Positions 1 to 9,104 of a stretch of 64,000 nucleotides of DNA are shown here, piece by piece (the stretch's first letter is position 1; each line of letters opens with the position of its first letter). Made by a program: the position numbers and the translations under genes. Origin of the DNA: Agapetus fuscipes (taxonomy: Eukaryota > Arthropoda > Insecta > Trichoptera > Glossosomatidae). The notes below the pieces were generated by a model. That model was not told where the DNA came from and did no database searches. It worked only from the letters and a program-made list of their open reading frames with translations. The stretch is taken from assembly GCA_951799405.1 (NCBI GenBank), contig OX637361.1:12870170-12934169 (forward strand), given 5' to 3'.

Positions 1-94
1 ATTGGGCGAGAAAAGCTAGAAAAATGAATTTGAAAGTTGCTGGTGAAAACAAGTGACAAATATTGGGTCTTAGGTTGAGAGGTGACGTGTGAGA

Positions 95-378
95 GATTTT
101 TTTTAAAGAAATCCTAAGCCGAAGATTCACTAGAAGTGGTAAAGGGTGCCATACAAGCCGATTCCCATCGGTTTCCCGTTTAAAATGAGGCAAAAATGAT
201 AATAAAGTAGACTGCATGGTTTCAATGGGAAAAAAATACGTATTGTTTCTTTGGTTTTAAATGTATTTTTTTACTTTGTTCCTATATTTTTTAACTACTT
301 TGTTACATCATTTTAAAAGGGAAGCCGATGGAAACCGGCTTGTATGGCACCCTTCGCCACTGCTCCCTAGATTTCTTG
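95..378 (-). mobile_element. SINE-A poly(A)-type tail fragment, split by a MITE
   Basis: A T-run followed by AAGAAATCCT, and after the MITE CCCTAGATTTCTTG, matches the reverse complement of the poly(A)-type SINE-A 3' end seen intact at 52508-52871. Only the tail module is present. The hAT-a MITE at 134-362 sits inside it. Confidence 0.5.
134..362. mobile_element. hAT-a MITE, copy 1
   Basis: Both ends match CAGTGGCGAAGGGTGCC in inverted orientation, and the inverted repeat runs on for about 48 bp. Flanking octamers TTCACTAG and CTCCCTAG agree at 6 of 8 positions, which fits a decayed 8-bp hAT target duplication. No coding capacity. A second copy lies at 23384-23616 in the opposite orientation. 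Confidence 0.75.
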
Positions 379-633
379 TTTCACGGAAACTGTACTGCAA
401 TAAATACTTTCTAGAAAAACATGGTATGTCCCTTTAAACTTTGGATTTTCTTTATGAATTCGTGGAAATCAGTCCAAATTTTGGTCATGGGAGTGTGGAA
501 AGACTATGAAGGAGATTTCAGCATCCATCAAGTGAGGAGCCGGATTGCTGGATTGGTCCTGTTTTGATTTTCAGGTCGCCTGGTTCGCAATTTCTCTCCT
601 TGAATGGCTTTGGCTTTTATACTAGAACTACAG
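379..633. other. Unassigned
   Basis: I see no repeat of the window's families, no long ORF and no tandem structure here. Confidence 0.4.
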
Positions 634-1192
634 TTTTTTTTTACAACCTAGATTACAGAAACTCTAGTGGTCTATGACACTATTCTGCCTTAGTTCTTGT
701 TTACCGTATACGCCATTGAAAAAAATTTACATGAGCAATGTTTGCATGTGTACTAGACCAATGTGTCTTATAAGAACAAGAAATTTATTTAAATAATATT
801 TAAAACAACTCTCACATTATGGAGTTTTTCGGTTTTTCTTAGCTCAGATTGTGTAGAATTTGATTCATAAGACAACTGCATGACAAAGTCATATTTGACA
901 AGATTGGCGTATACGGTAAACAAGAACTGGAGGAGCGACTAGTTGTAGTGTCCAGAGGTGTATACGAGCTTGGTCGTCGCTAAAAAAGTGCCAAAACTCA
1001 AGTAAAACCCATTTCCTGTAAGGCTGGATGGACCTATTGATGAGCGGTCTTTGGTAAAGGTTTTATGAATTTTTCAACCCAGCGAAGAGCGTGTTTGAAA
1101 ATATAAATGGTATTTTTTTGTGTTTCGCCGGGATTTGAACCCACAACCTTCCATTTACGAGTCCGAAGTGTAACCACTGGACTGCGGACCGG
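634..1192 (-). mobile_element. SINE-A, poly(A)-tail type, interrupted by MITE M5
   Basis: On the minus strand it has a tRNA-like head (ends near 1192, with B-box-like sequence GGGTTCAAATCCCGG), the SINE-A body with the shared AAGCTCG junction, then the poly(A)-type 3' module and an A-run (634-642). M5 is inserted in the 3' module. Pol III transcription from internal A and B boxes is inferred from the tRNA-like head. Confidence 0.75.
692..928. mobile_element. MITE M5 with 24-bp perfect TIRs
   Basis: The inverted ends are perfect over 24 bp and begin AGTTCTTGTTTACCGTATAC. It lies inside the SINE-A 3' module, which reads CTATGACACT on one side and TAGTTGTAGTG on the other. A slightly longer element flanked by TA is possible. 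No ORF. Confidence 0.7.
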
Positions 1193-1327
1193 CTTGCAAA
1201 GTAAATTCTTACTGTCTCACTTCTGCATGGACTGTCCTGCAGACTTGATGTGATACCTTCAGGTAAATAAACCTTTGGAGGCGAGTTGAAAAGCTTACCC
1301 TGTGTGATAATCAAACGTAAAATATTC

Positions 1328-1728
1328 TTCTTCTTCTTCTTCTTCATCTTGATTTAGGACTAGGTCCTGTTTATTCTCGGGTTTCACTCCTGGGACGCGG
1401 ATGTCCAGCTGTCCTTCCACCTCTTTGGTGGTCGTCCAGGGGGTCTGCTGGTTGATGGTATCTCGTCTGCCGCTATTTTCACGATTCTCACCGGGTCCAT
1501 TCTTTCGACGTGATCTCTCCAGTAACGTCTTCTGTTTCTACCCCATCGCACGACATCCTCGACATCACAGATCCTCCGAATTTCGGAATTTCGTGTTCTG
1601 TCTCGCATGGTCAATCCTGCGATAGGGCGGAGAGTTTTCATTTCGGTGGTTCGTAGGAGACTCTTCGTTCTCGTGGTGTCGGCTCTGGTTTCGATACCGT
1701 ATGTCATTATCGGTCTAACGCAAAAAAT
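1328..1728 (-). pseudogene. RTE-like LINE 3' end with (GAA)n tail
   Basis: The minus-strand ORF (1384-1707) encodes the C-terminal part of a LINE reverse transcriptase ORF. It keeps the DHVERMDPVR and GRPPKRW motifs that close many RTE-type proteins. The stop is followed by a short 3' UTR and a GAA microsatellite tail. AAATATTC at 1320-1327 and 1729-1736 is an 8-bp target duplication. The uninterrupted target is visible near 3280-3320, where CAAACGTAAAATATTC continues directly. It is strongly 5'-truncated and lacks endonuclease and RT core. Confidence 0.75.
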
Positions 1729-1776
1729 AAATATTCATACATTTAAAGATGAATTTAAAGATGAATAAATTCAATC

Positions 1777-2877
1777 ATGATGGAGAAAGCCAATCAGAAA
1801 TTAACAACATCCGATAATCAATTTGGATTTAAAAGTGGCTCTGGTACTGAAATGGCGATATTTGTACTGAAAAATATAGTCAGGAGGTATAATGATAAGA
1901 AAACGCCCATATATGCATGTTTCATGGACTTGAAAAAAGCATACGACACGGTGAGTCACAACATAATGCAAAATGTATTACAGGAGGTCAAAAACCTGCC
2001 GAAGGAGGTTGGGGAAATGTGTCAAACATTGAACAACCATCTTTTATACAGAGTAAAATGGGGATCAGCTTTATCGGACAAATTTAAAGCCAAAAGAGGC
2101 CTCAAGCAAGGTGGAATATCCTCACCATGCTTATTTAATTTGTATATCGACCCGTTGCATGAAAAGCTGATAAATACTAGGGTGGGCTGCTTCATGGATG
2201 GAAAGCTCATCAACTCTATATCATATGCAGACGACATGGTGCTGATGGCACCCTCCTTGGCAGGGCTGCGTAAGCTCGTGGCAGTCTGTGAAGAGTTCGC
2301 CAATGAAAGACGGCTAATATATAATGAAAAAAAATGCGAAGTTTTAGTGTTCAAGCCAAAGGGGTGGAACCTTCATGTACCCTCAGTCAGTGTCAATGGC
2401 AGAGAGATGAAACGAGTGCGGGAGTTTAAATATTTAGGCCACGTGCTTAATGAAACATTAACTGATAACAATGACATCAAACGACAACTACGCTCGCACT
2501 GCAGGAAAGCTAATATGCTAGCCCGGCGGTTCGCACAATGCTCGGATATTGTTAAAAACAGGCTCTTCCTGGTTCTATGTACGCAACAATACACCAGCGA
2601 GTTGTGGTGTGACTATAAAGCACAAAGCATGAACGAGATGAGAGTCTGCAACAACATGGGCTATAGAGCATTGTTGCGACTGCGGAAGAGCTGTAGTGCG
2701 AGTGGGATGTTTGTGGCGGCTCAACTACCCTCCTGGAATGGGTTGCTGCGAACCCGAATGGCTGGGTTCAGAGACAGAATTGAATCCAGCGAAAACTCTC
2801 TGATCGTAGCAATCAGAGGCCTGAAATGGGAGTTGGGCATATGGCGTCATTGGGCAAGGAACTTGAAGCTTACGTAG
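1777..2877 (+). CDS. LINE reverse transcriptase, 5'-truncated (366 codons open)
   Basis: This is the RT domain of a non-LTR retrotransposon, which would copy its own RNA at a nicked target. Motif A is FMDLKKAYDTV (about residues 49-59), then LKQGGISSPCLFNLYID (about 109-125) and the catalytic YADD box in SYADDMVL (about 149-156). The thumb and C-terminal region follow to the stop. The N-terminal endonuclease is missing, so the ORF start is only the first ATG after truncation. The frame has no stops, which suggests a fairly young insertion. The clade is uncertain; the C-terminus lacks the GHxERM motif of LINE-T and LINE-K. Confidence 0.85.
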   Translation: MMEKANQKLTTSDNQFGFKSGSGTEMAIFVLKNIVRRYNDKKTPIYACFMDLKKAYDTVSHNIMQNVLQEVKNLPKEVGEMCQTLNNHLLYRVKWGSALSDKFKAKRGLKQGGISSPCLFNLYIDPLHEKLINTRVGCFMDGKLINSISYADDMVLMAPSLAGLRKLVAVCEEFANERRLIYNEKKCEVLVFKPKGWNLHVPSVSVNGREMKRVREFKYLGHVLNETLTDNNDIKRQLRSHCRKANMLARRFAQCSDIVKNRLFLVLCTQQYTSELWCDYKAQSMNEMRVCNNMGYRALLRLRKSCSASGMFVAAQLPSWNGLLRTRMAGFRDRIESSENSLIVAIRGLKWELGIWRHWARNLKLT

Positions 2878-3143
2878 CCTTTTTTCCCTGTTTAATATGT
2901 TCCTGATATTCTAATGTACAATGACCATGTATTTCTTTTTTCTTTCACTGTTTAACTATATATTTTGTTTGCTCTTTTTTCTCATATATTTCATCACATA
3001 TTTTTCATGTTTCTACATTTTTGTAATTTTCTATGTACTTTTTCTATTGATGTATTATTTTTTTATGGCTGGTCATGTATTGCACCCTCCACATGACTAA
3101 GCTGGAATAAACGCATATTATTATTATTATTATTATTATTATT
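2878..3143 (+). mobile_element. 3' UTR and (ATT)n tail of the preceding LINE
   Basis: AT-rich untranslated sequence ends in ATAAACGCATATT and about nine ATT repeats, the short-repeat tail typical of non-LTR elements with no poly(A). No other feature is seen between here and the palindrome at 3.4 kb. Confidence 0.75.
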
Positions 3144-3369
3144 AAAGTGAACTATACCTAAGCTTAGTTTCAGTACAAAAAAAATCTATCTTTTTTTTTG
3201 TATATTTTTGTATATCATTTTTTTAGAATTCTCATTTATTTTAAGAAAAAAATATGTTCAAAGCGAGTTGAAAAGCTTTACTAGTGTGAACACCAAACGT
3301 AAAATATTCATCGATTTTAAATGAATTAATGATAAATTTAGTTTCAGTACAAACAATATATAAATAAAT

Positions 3370-3705
3370 ATGTTTAATTTTAGATTTTCACGGATAATAT
3401 ACATGTTTATAAGTTTTCGGGTAATCCGTTGACTATTATTATTTTTTAGCCGACGTTTCGGATCGGTATCACGATCCCTTACAGGGTGGTCCTCCTGTGT
3501 GTAAGGTTGGCCTTCGACTAATTTGTGATGTTATTTTGCCCTCCTCACCCAGCCCTGCACCGACCCGAAACAAAAAGACATCACAAATCAGTCGAAGGCC
3601 CACCTTACACACAGGAGGACCGCCCTGATGAGGGATCCTGGTACCGATCCGAAACGTCGGCTAAAAAATAATAATAGGCAACGGATTACCCGAAAACTTA
3701 TTAAC
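3370..3705. mobile_element. Palindromic Penelope-like element (copy 1)
   Basis: Arms of about 118 bp (3409-3526 and 3584-3701) are inverted with few mismatches around a spacer of about 57 bp. A segment containing ATTTTCACGG precedes the left arm, similar to segments next to the other palindromes in this window. The right arm carries an intact hammerhead-like core; the left-arm counterpart is degenerate (CTGTAAG in place of CTGATGA). Penelope-like elements are known to carry hammerhead motifs in their pseudo-LTRs. No target duplication was recognised for this copy. Confidence 0.6.
3622..3661 (+). ncRNA. Hammerhead-ribozyme-like motif
   Basis: Order on the plus strand: stem I GCC, CTGATGA (3625-3631), one G, stem II GGATC / GATCC around an 8-nt loop, GAAAC (3651-3655), GTC and stem I GGC. 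This is the conserved hammerhead core with the very short ACGT stem III seen in Penelope-like elements. The extra G before stem II is a departure from the canonical core. Activity is not shown. Confidence 0.6.
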
Positions 3706-3710
3706 ATATT

Positions 3711-4288
3711 TATGTATGATTATTTATATTTAAATAGATTTGTGGAAAGGAATGCAATCCACCAACATTTTTTGCCTGGCCAGTTGTATTTATACGAAAG
3801 CAGAAGCTTGTGTGTATGCAATGACATCTGTTGAACCGGGGCCGAAGTTATGTTTAAGTGGGCTAGACGCAAGATTTGAACCAACGTTATTCGATTCCAA
3901 ATACGCTAGTCGAACATGCGCCTCCAGCCCCTCGGCCATAACATCGACAATATCTAAATATATTTTTTTAATATATCCATCATTCATTTTTACAATTCCA
4001 ATTTATTTTAAGAAAAAAAGTATAAAACAAAAAATAAAAACGATTTTTTAAACTTCTTGTATTCTACATTTAAGAAGATGAAGTCAACTGTGAGATTTAG
4101 AATATAGAACTACAATTGTATGTACGCACATAGTTTAATATTATGATAAGTAAAAATATTTAATAATATTTACTAATGTATATGATTGTATAGAAAATCC
4201 TTTATCCAAATATAAAATAATCTATTTAAGGTTTAAGCCCTATAAGGGAGTGTACATTTGAGATTAAATTTTGTAAAAATCAGATATG
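3711..4288. other. Unassigned AT-rich stretch
   Basis: AT-rich sequence. Short ORFs are present but none has recognisable similarity. No repeat of the window's families was recognised. Confidence 0.4.
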
Positions 4289-4290
4289 TA

Positions 4291-5604
4291 GGGGAGAGTG
4301 GTGAGACTTGAACAGGTTGGAGACATGAACACCCCCCTTTCGCGCCTTTATTTGAGGTTTTTTTTTTGTTTTGTTGGCATCATTAGCTCTACTGTCATGT
4401 GCTGCCACCATTTATTGTGACGTCGCGCCGACATCTCCATAAACGTAAAAGGCAGGTTTATTTGAAATTTTTAAGGTACTTTTCTGTCGTTTACTGGTAC
4501 ATTTACGAACCCTGTAGATTTTTTAGAGGTTATGATTTATTGTTCCTGACATTTTATGTCAGTGAGGTGGTTCATTGAGGTGTATTTAGTGTTTGAATTT
4601 TCAACATTGAACCAACATTAAGGTTGGTAGATTTTGTAGTTGTTAAATTTTTCAGGTCGTGAGACTTGAACATGCCCACTGTGGTGAGACTTGAACATGG
4701 TCAAATCTCACCACTACCCTGCACTCGCAACCCTGGCATGTGCCAAGGGCGTAACCGCTACATTACTTTGGAATTATGCATTATCTCTTCATTTTTAGCT
4801 ATGGGACAAAAGTATCAGCCCAAGAAGGAAACCAAGGTCCGAGCAGAGAGAATTCCTGTAGAAGAATTAGAAGAGGCTCTCAAGGAGATTAAAAATGGAG
4901 CTTCGGCTAAGAGCACTGCTTTTAAATATAAAATAAACCGGACGACATTAGGACGAATAATAAAAAGTGGAGCAGCAACCTATGCCAGCTACAAAAATTC
5001 AACAATTTTCACCCCAGGTGAAGAAGAAGAATTAGCATCATACTGTCTTGAGCTCTCGCATGGCCTAACCACGAAAAAATTTAGACAGCTTGCATTTCAA
5101 TATGCAAAAACCAATAAAAAAAAGCTTCCACCAGTTTGGACTGAAAAAGAAGAAGCTGGGAAAGAATGGTGTAAAGGTTTTCTTGAGAGAAATACTAGAA
5201 TTTCACTCAGGAACGAAGGAGAATATTTTCTTTCTACAGTTTCTACAACTAAAGCCAGTATAATGCACTAAGCTTAGGAAATAGATTTTTTTCATATTTC
5301 GCATGGAAAAAATTCAATAAAAACCCGTTGTTTATTAGATAATGTGTGATTTCATTCCTATGTTCAAGTCTCACCTATGGGGTGTTCAAGTCTCCAACCC
5401 AATGGTGAGACTTGAACATAGCTGCCGACCTTCAGAAAAAAATATTTAGTATTCAAACAAACAACTAGATCAATTATGTAAAATTCATATAGGTACCTAG
5501 ATGATCAACCTGCATAAAAGTGTCAAGAAACTTGGCCTAACATCATTGGTGTCAGTAAAAAAAAATAAAAACAAAAAATGTGTTCAAGTCTCACCACTCT
5601 CCCC
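4291..5604 (+). mobile_element. Pogo/Tigger-like TIR element with DNA-binding-only ORF
   Basis: Perfect terminal inverted repeats begin GGGGAGAGTGGTGAGACTTG and are flanked by TA on both sides (4289-4290 and 5605-5606), the Tc1/mariner-pogo target duplication. GTGAGACTTGAACA or its reverse complement recurs inside both ends (near 4301, 4660, 4683, 5361 and 5403, plus a variant near 5383) and could be transposase-binding sites. The single ORF (4801-5271) has the N-terminal helix-turn-helix part only. The element is 1314 bp, shorter than autonomous pogo elements, so it is probably an internally deleted derivative. Confidence 0.75.
4801..5271 (+). CDS. Psq/CENP-B-type DNA-binding protein fragment of a pogo-like transposase
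   Basis: About 156 residues from MGQKYQPKK. GASAKSTAFKYKINRTTLGR (about residues 39-58) resembles the psq helix-turn-helix. The later FTPGEEEELASYCLEL and W-rich KEWCKGFLER segments match the CENP-B-type HTH of Tigger/Jerky-like proteins. The DDE catalytic domain is absent: the frame stops soon after the second HTH. An upstream in-frame ATG at 4666 exists, but the sequence between has subterminal repeats rather than domain-like residues, so I chose 4801. A protein like this could bind the element's ends without cutting them; that is inference. Confidence 0.65.
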   Translation: MGQKYQPKKETKVRAERIPVEELEEALKEIKNGASAKSTAFKYKINRTTLGRIIKSGAATYASYKNSTIFTPGEEEELASYCLELSHGLTTKKFRQLAFQYAKTNKKKLPPVWTEKEEAGKEWCKGFLERNTRISLRNEGEYFLSTVSTTKASIMH

Positions 5605-5671
5605 TATTGTGAGACATGGTTTGTCAATATAAACTATTATTTTTTTCACAGATGTCTGTTTTAATTCGTAA

Positions 5672-5855
5672 TAAGTTAAGGATCCATTAAGTTAAGGATC
5701 CTAGTCAAGTTAAGGATCCATTAAGTTAAGGATCCTAGTCAAGTTAAGGATCCATTAAGTTAAGGATCCTAGTCAAGTTAAGGATCCATTAAGTTAAGGA
5801 TCCTAGTCAAGTTAAGGATGCATTAAGTTAAGGATCCTAGTCAAGTTAAGGATCT
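5672..5855. repeat. 34-bp minisatellite
   Basis: AAGTTAAGGATCCATT (16 bp) alternates with AAGTTAAGGATCCTAGTC (18 bp) for about five rounds. Each half-unit contains the palindrome GGATCC. Copies are almost identical, with one GGATGC variant. Confidence 0.9.
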
Positions 5856-5869
5856 TTGTCAAGGTTGGA

Positions 5870-6157
5870 GATGAGACTGAAAGAGTGATGGTTAAACAAG
5901 GACCAGAAGAGCAGAGGAAATGGCTGAGTTCCAATCCAGGTAGGTGATATTACCTTATTATATTAATTAATTAAATAAACAAAGTATTAATTCACTTCTA
6001 TTTTTTTTATTTTTCACCTTATTATGATTATAATTATTACTATTAGAATTTTCATATTGTTATGATTTTATTTCGGGTTTATTTTCTAGTAAAACTGCGG
6101 TCAAATTAAATAATATTCATATTTAAAAATATATTTTAAGCATAGTAATGGGTTCAC
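5870..6157. other. Mostly unassigned; possible LTR-like fragment
   Basis: At about 6054-6110, TGTTATGATTTTATTT resembles the left end of the LTR-like repeat at 23946 and 43110. The right end is not present. The rest is AT-rich with nothing recognised. Confidence 0.3.
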
Positions 6158-6356
6158 TCTTAAACTTCTGTACCTTTAGTACGAGTTGCGAAACTTGAGT
6201 AAAGTAAAGTTTACGGAAAGTATGAAAGAGTGATTTTCCCCAGAATCTGCCGTTTTTATTTCTTACATTGCATGGTCTTAGCAAAAGAGTTACAGTGATG
6301 AATCAAATCAAGTTCAAACAAACAAAAACGGCAGATTATAATAAACAACATTACAG
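6158..6356. mobile_element. Partial M3 MITE
   Basis: It matches the left and central part of the M3 element at 14249-14489, including GTACGAGTTGC-like terminus and AATCTGCCGTTTTT. The right arm is cut off where a LINE-T fragment begins. Confidence 0.6.
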
Positions 6357-6447
6357 ATCAACCGCCATTTCTTTCTGTCCTTACATACTTCTTTCATTTC
6401 CTCCAGAGTCATAATCTTCTTCATACAGGCTCTTCTTTTGCATGTTG
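6357..6447 (-). mobile_element. LINE-T coding fragment
   Basis: On the minus strand it encodes the last part of the LINE-T ORF, including the MKEVCKDRKKWRLI region, and is truncated at both sides. 6448-6757 holds a short CTAAT repeat at its end and nothing else recognised. Confidence 0.6.
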
Positions 6448-6758
6448 TTTATGAAAGCTTGTATTCACTAATAAGGAAAACTGCACAGAAAACTCTGTTT
6501 CCAGCTCGCGTATTTAATATAAACTCTACTCCTTATGCACCCAGAGGGGTGAGGAGGTGTTTTCTTTAATTTCATTTTCTCATATGTTTAGGTCTTGATG
6601 TTTTCATATAGTGAACGTTTTCATTGTATCTTATGAGTGAACACTTTACGGGGCACCTGCTAAAATGAGGTCAACATGCACAAATGAGGTTTTGTTGGGG
6701 TTGAGCATCACACTGAGGTGAGTGTTGGTTTCCAAATAATACTGGACAATTTAAAGCT

Positions 6759-7386
6759 GTCTAATCTAATCTAATCTAATCTAAGCTGCAAAGATATATA
6801 TCATTTAAGATTTATACTAAATGCATTCCCACAAGCAGATATGTATAATTTCGCGCTAACACATTCCGCATGTGGACCTACAATATAAAAACCCAATCTC
6901 AAATGAACATAAGCCTTGCAACTCTTGCCGTCCTTCCCTGAAACAGGGGTGACATTGGCAAAGTGAACCAATTTTTATATTATGGGTGGTCAGCCGCATA
7001 ACAACCTATAAGTCAAGGAACATACATGACAAATTACATTTTTTTAAATCAAAGGATAAAAATAACAATATATACATGGACATAAAAAACTAAATCATAA
7101 AACCAATTTCACTTTAACAAACCCTAGCCGCCAACATCACAGATCAACCGCCATTTCTTTCTATCCTTGCATACTTCTTTCATTTCCTCCAGAGTCATAA
7201 CCTTCTTCATACAAGCTCTTCTTTTATTATGACTCTGGATATTCCATTCATTCGCAATTTCAGATATTTGGTCCATCCATACCTTTCTCGGTCTTCCTCT
7301 ACCACGACATCCATCTATTCTACCAACATATACTTTCTTCGTCAGTCTTTCTTCATTCATTCTCTCCATAGGCCCAAACCAAGGCT
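6759..7386 (-). mobile_element. LINE-T 3' end with coding C-terminus
   Basis: Minus strand: the ORF end (7124-7369) with ERMNEERLTKK, GRGRPRKVWMDQIS and DRKKWRLICDVGG then stop; a 3' UTR that includes the conserved GGTTCACTTTGCCAATGTCA block; and a (TTAGA)n tail at 6759-6782. It is 5'-truncated at 7386. The 3' part is nearly identical to 15371-15806, suggesting recent activity or duplication. The GHxERM-type C-terminus is found in several RTE/Jockey-like LINEs; the clade is not settled. Confidence 0.8.
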
Positions 7387-7401
7387 ATCAATGGATGCCT
7401 G

Positions 7402-8841
7402 ATGGATGCCACTGTTCCCCCTTCTTTGAAGGTAGCTCACATTACACCAATTTTAAAAAAGCCCCAGTTGGATCCTGGTGACCCTTCAAATTTTAGACCT
7501 GTGTCAAATCTACCATTCTTGTCGAAGGTGCTGGAGCGGATTGTCTCCCGGCGGTTGGTGTCGTATCTAGATGCAAATAGATTAATGCCTAAGAGGCAGT
7601 CGGCATACCGGAAATATCATTCAACAGAAACCGGTATGCTTAAGCTTGTATCGGATATGATATCGGCTGTAGAGTGTGGCGATCTGGCCTTACTGGCGCT
7701 TCTTGACATGAGTGCGGCTTTTGACACAGTAAGTCACCTGATTCTTATTGAGAAGTTGGAGGTGTCGTACGGATTGACCGGCGGGGCTTTAGCATGGTTC
7801 TCCTCCTATCTGGTGGAACGCAGGCAGGCGGTGCGTGTTTGTGATAGTGTCTCACCTACCTACTCGCTGTCCTCTGGGGTTCCACAGGGCTCTGTGCTGG
7901 GTCCGATTCTTTTTATATTGTATACTGCTGACATTGAGAGTATTGTTGAAAAATGGGGCCTCATCTCACATTCATATGCAGATGACTGGCAAATATACTC
8001 TCAATGTCGGCCAGACATGACTGAGGACCTCAGTTGTAGGGTCTCTGGGTGTATCTCGGAGGTCGGTGAGTGGATGGTGAACAATGGCCTAATCCTGAAC
8101 ATGGATAAGACGGAGATACTCTGGGCAGCCACATCTAAGCGCGACCATCTATTGGTTAATGGGGTAGCACTCTCCATAGGAGGTAAGCTGATCCAGCCTT
8201 CCGATTCGGTGAGACTTCTAGGAATCTTACTGGATCGGAACCTGACATTGGAAAGGCAAATAGATGCCACAATAGCTTCCTCCTTTTTTTCACTGCGCCA
8301 AATAAAGGCAATTAGAAAGTGTCTTCCGTCAGATGCGGTTAAGACCCTGGTGAGTGCGTTTGTGATGTCTCGGATTGATTATTGCTCAACGCTTTATAGT
8401 GGTCAGCCAAAGAAGCATTTCAACCGCTTTCAATCTGTGTTGAATTCAGCAGCAAGGCTTATATTCGGGATATCCAAATTCGCTCACATCACTCCGCTGT
8501 TAAAAAAACTACATTGGCTTCGTTTCCCGGAGAGGGTGGTCTACCGTGTTTGTCTGATGGTATATAAAGCCATCAATGGCTTGGCTCCACCTTATCTGAC
8601 TGACATGATTTCGCCTGTTGAGATGGGTGTGAGGAGGCAGACACTCAGATCCGCGGGCGATGGTGCAATCAATTTGGTTCAGCCGCACCGTCAGATCCGT
8701 ACAAATTTTGGAGACCGTGCTTTCCGTGTTGCGGGTCCGGTGGAGTGGAACAGACTGCCACCCGGAGTGAAAAACTCCGAATCTATGGGTATATTTTGCG
8801 GAGCTCTCAAGACGCACCTTTTCAAAAAGTCTTATCCGTGA
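7402..8841 (+). CDS. CR1/L2-like LINE (C1) reverse transcriptase, 479 codons open
   Basis: This is the most complete RT in the window. In order: SNFRPVSNLPFLSKVLERI (about residues 29-47), motif A LLDMSAAFDTVSH (about 97-109), GVPQGSVLGPILFILY (about 157-172), YADD (about 191-194), then the thumb region with LNMDKTEILW, and the C-terminal RQTLRSAGDG and DRAFRVAGPVEWNRLP motifs that close CR1-type proteins. Catalytic aspartates in motif A and YADD are intact. The endonuclease domain is missing by 5' truncation at about 7387, where the sequence abuts a minus-strand LINE-T. The first ATG is therefore not the native start. It would prime reverse transcription at the target using the 3' hairpin just downstream. 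Confidence 0.9.
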   Translation: MDATVPPSLKVAHITPILKKPQLDPGDPSNFRPVSNLPFLSKVLERIVSRRLVSYLDANRLMPKRQSAYRKYHSTETGMLKLVSDMISAVECGDLALLALLDMSAAFDTVSHLILIEKLEVSYGLTGGALAWFSSYLVERRQAVRVCDSVSPTYSLSSGVPQGSVLGPILFILYTADIESIVEKWGLISHSYADDWQIYSQCRPDMTEDLSCRVSGCISEVGEWMVNNGLILNMDKTEILWAATSKRDHLLVNGVALSIGGKLIQPSDSVRLLGILLDRNLTLERQIDATIASSFFSLRQIKAIRKCLPSDAVKTLVSAFVMSRIDYCSTLYSGQPKKHFNRFQSVLNSAARLIFGISKFAHITPLLKKLHWLRFPERVVYRVCLMVYKAINGLAPPYLTDMISPVEMGVRRQTLRSAGDGAINLVQPHRQIRTNFGDRAFRVAGPVEWNRLPPGVKNSESMGIFCGALKTHLFKKSYP

Positions 8842-8942
8842 TCGGAGAGGGCCCTTGAGGTGTGACACACACAAAAACGGCGCTCTCTTATCATGTGTAA
8901 TTTAAAACAAATAAGCCTGACATATATATATATATATATAAA
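8842..8942 (+). mobile_element. C1 LINE 3' UTR with hairpin and (TA)n tail
   Basis: GAGAGGGCC and GGCGCTCTC enclose TTGAGGTGTGACACACAC, giving a stem with one mismatch, followed by AAAATAA-type sequence and a TA-repeat tail. The same 3' end is at 18330-18417 and 59740-59815, and on the minus strand at 36450-36560. The CR1-tail type of SINE-A ends in a related hairpin. Confidence 0.8.
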
Positions 8943-8944
8943 CC

Positions 8945-9078
8945 ATCTTAACAAACTTCTTTTAATCTTCACTTTCACACTTTCTTTTGCACCACATTCT
9001 TTTCTTACCAAATCATTCCTCACCCTGTCACTCCGTTTTTTCCCAATCATCCATGTCAAATCAAACCTGTCATCCATG
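8945..9078 (-). mobile_element. LINE-T coding fragment, head-to-head with the next copy
   Basis: Minus-strand coding sequence for the SDRVRNDLVRKECGAK and SVKVKIKRSLLRWF region. It faces the same coding region on the plus strand from 9105, so it is a short inverted duplication, not the non-overlapping 5' inversion that twin priming would give. Confidence 0.65.
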
Positions 9079-9104
9079 AAAGGGAAATAAGTAAAGTCCA
9101 TACA

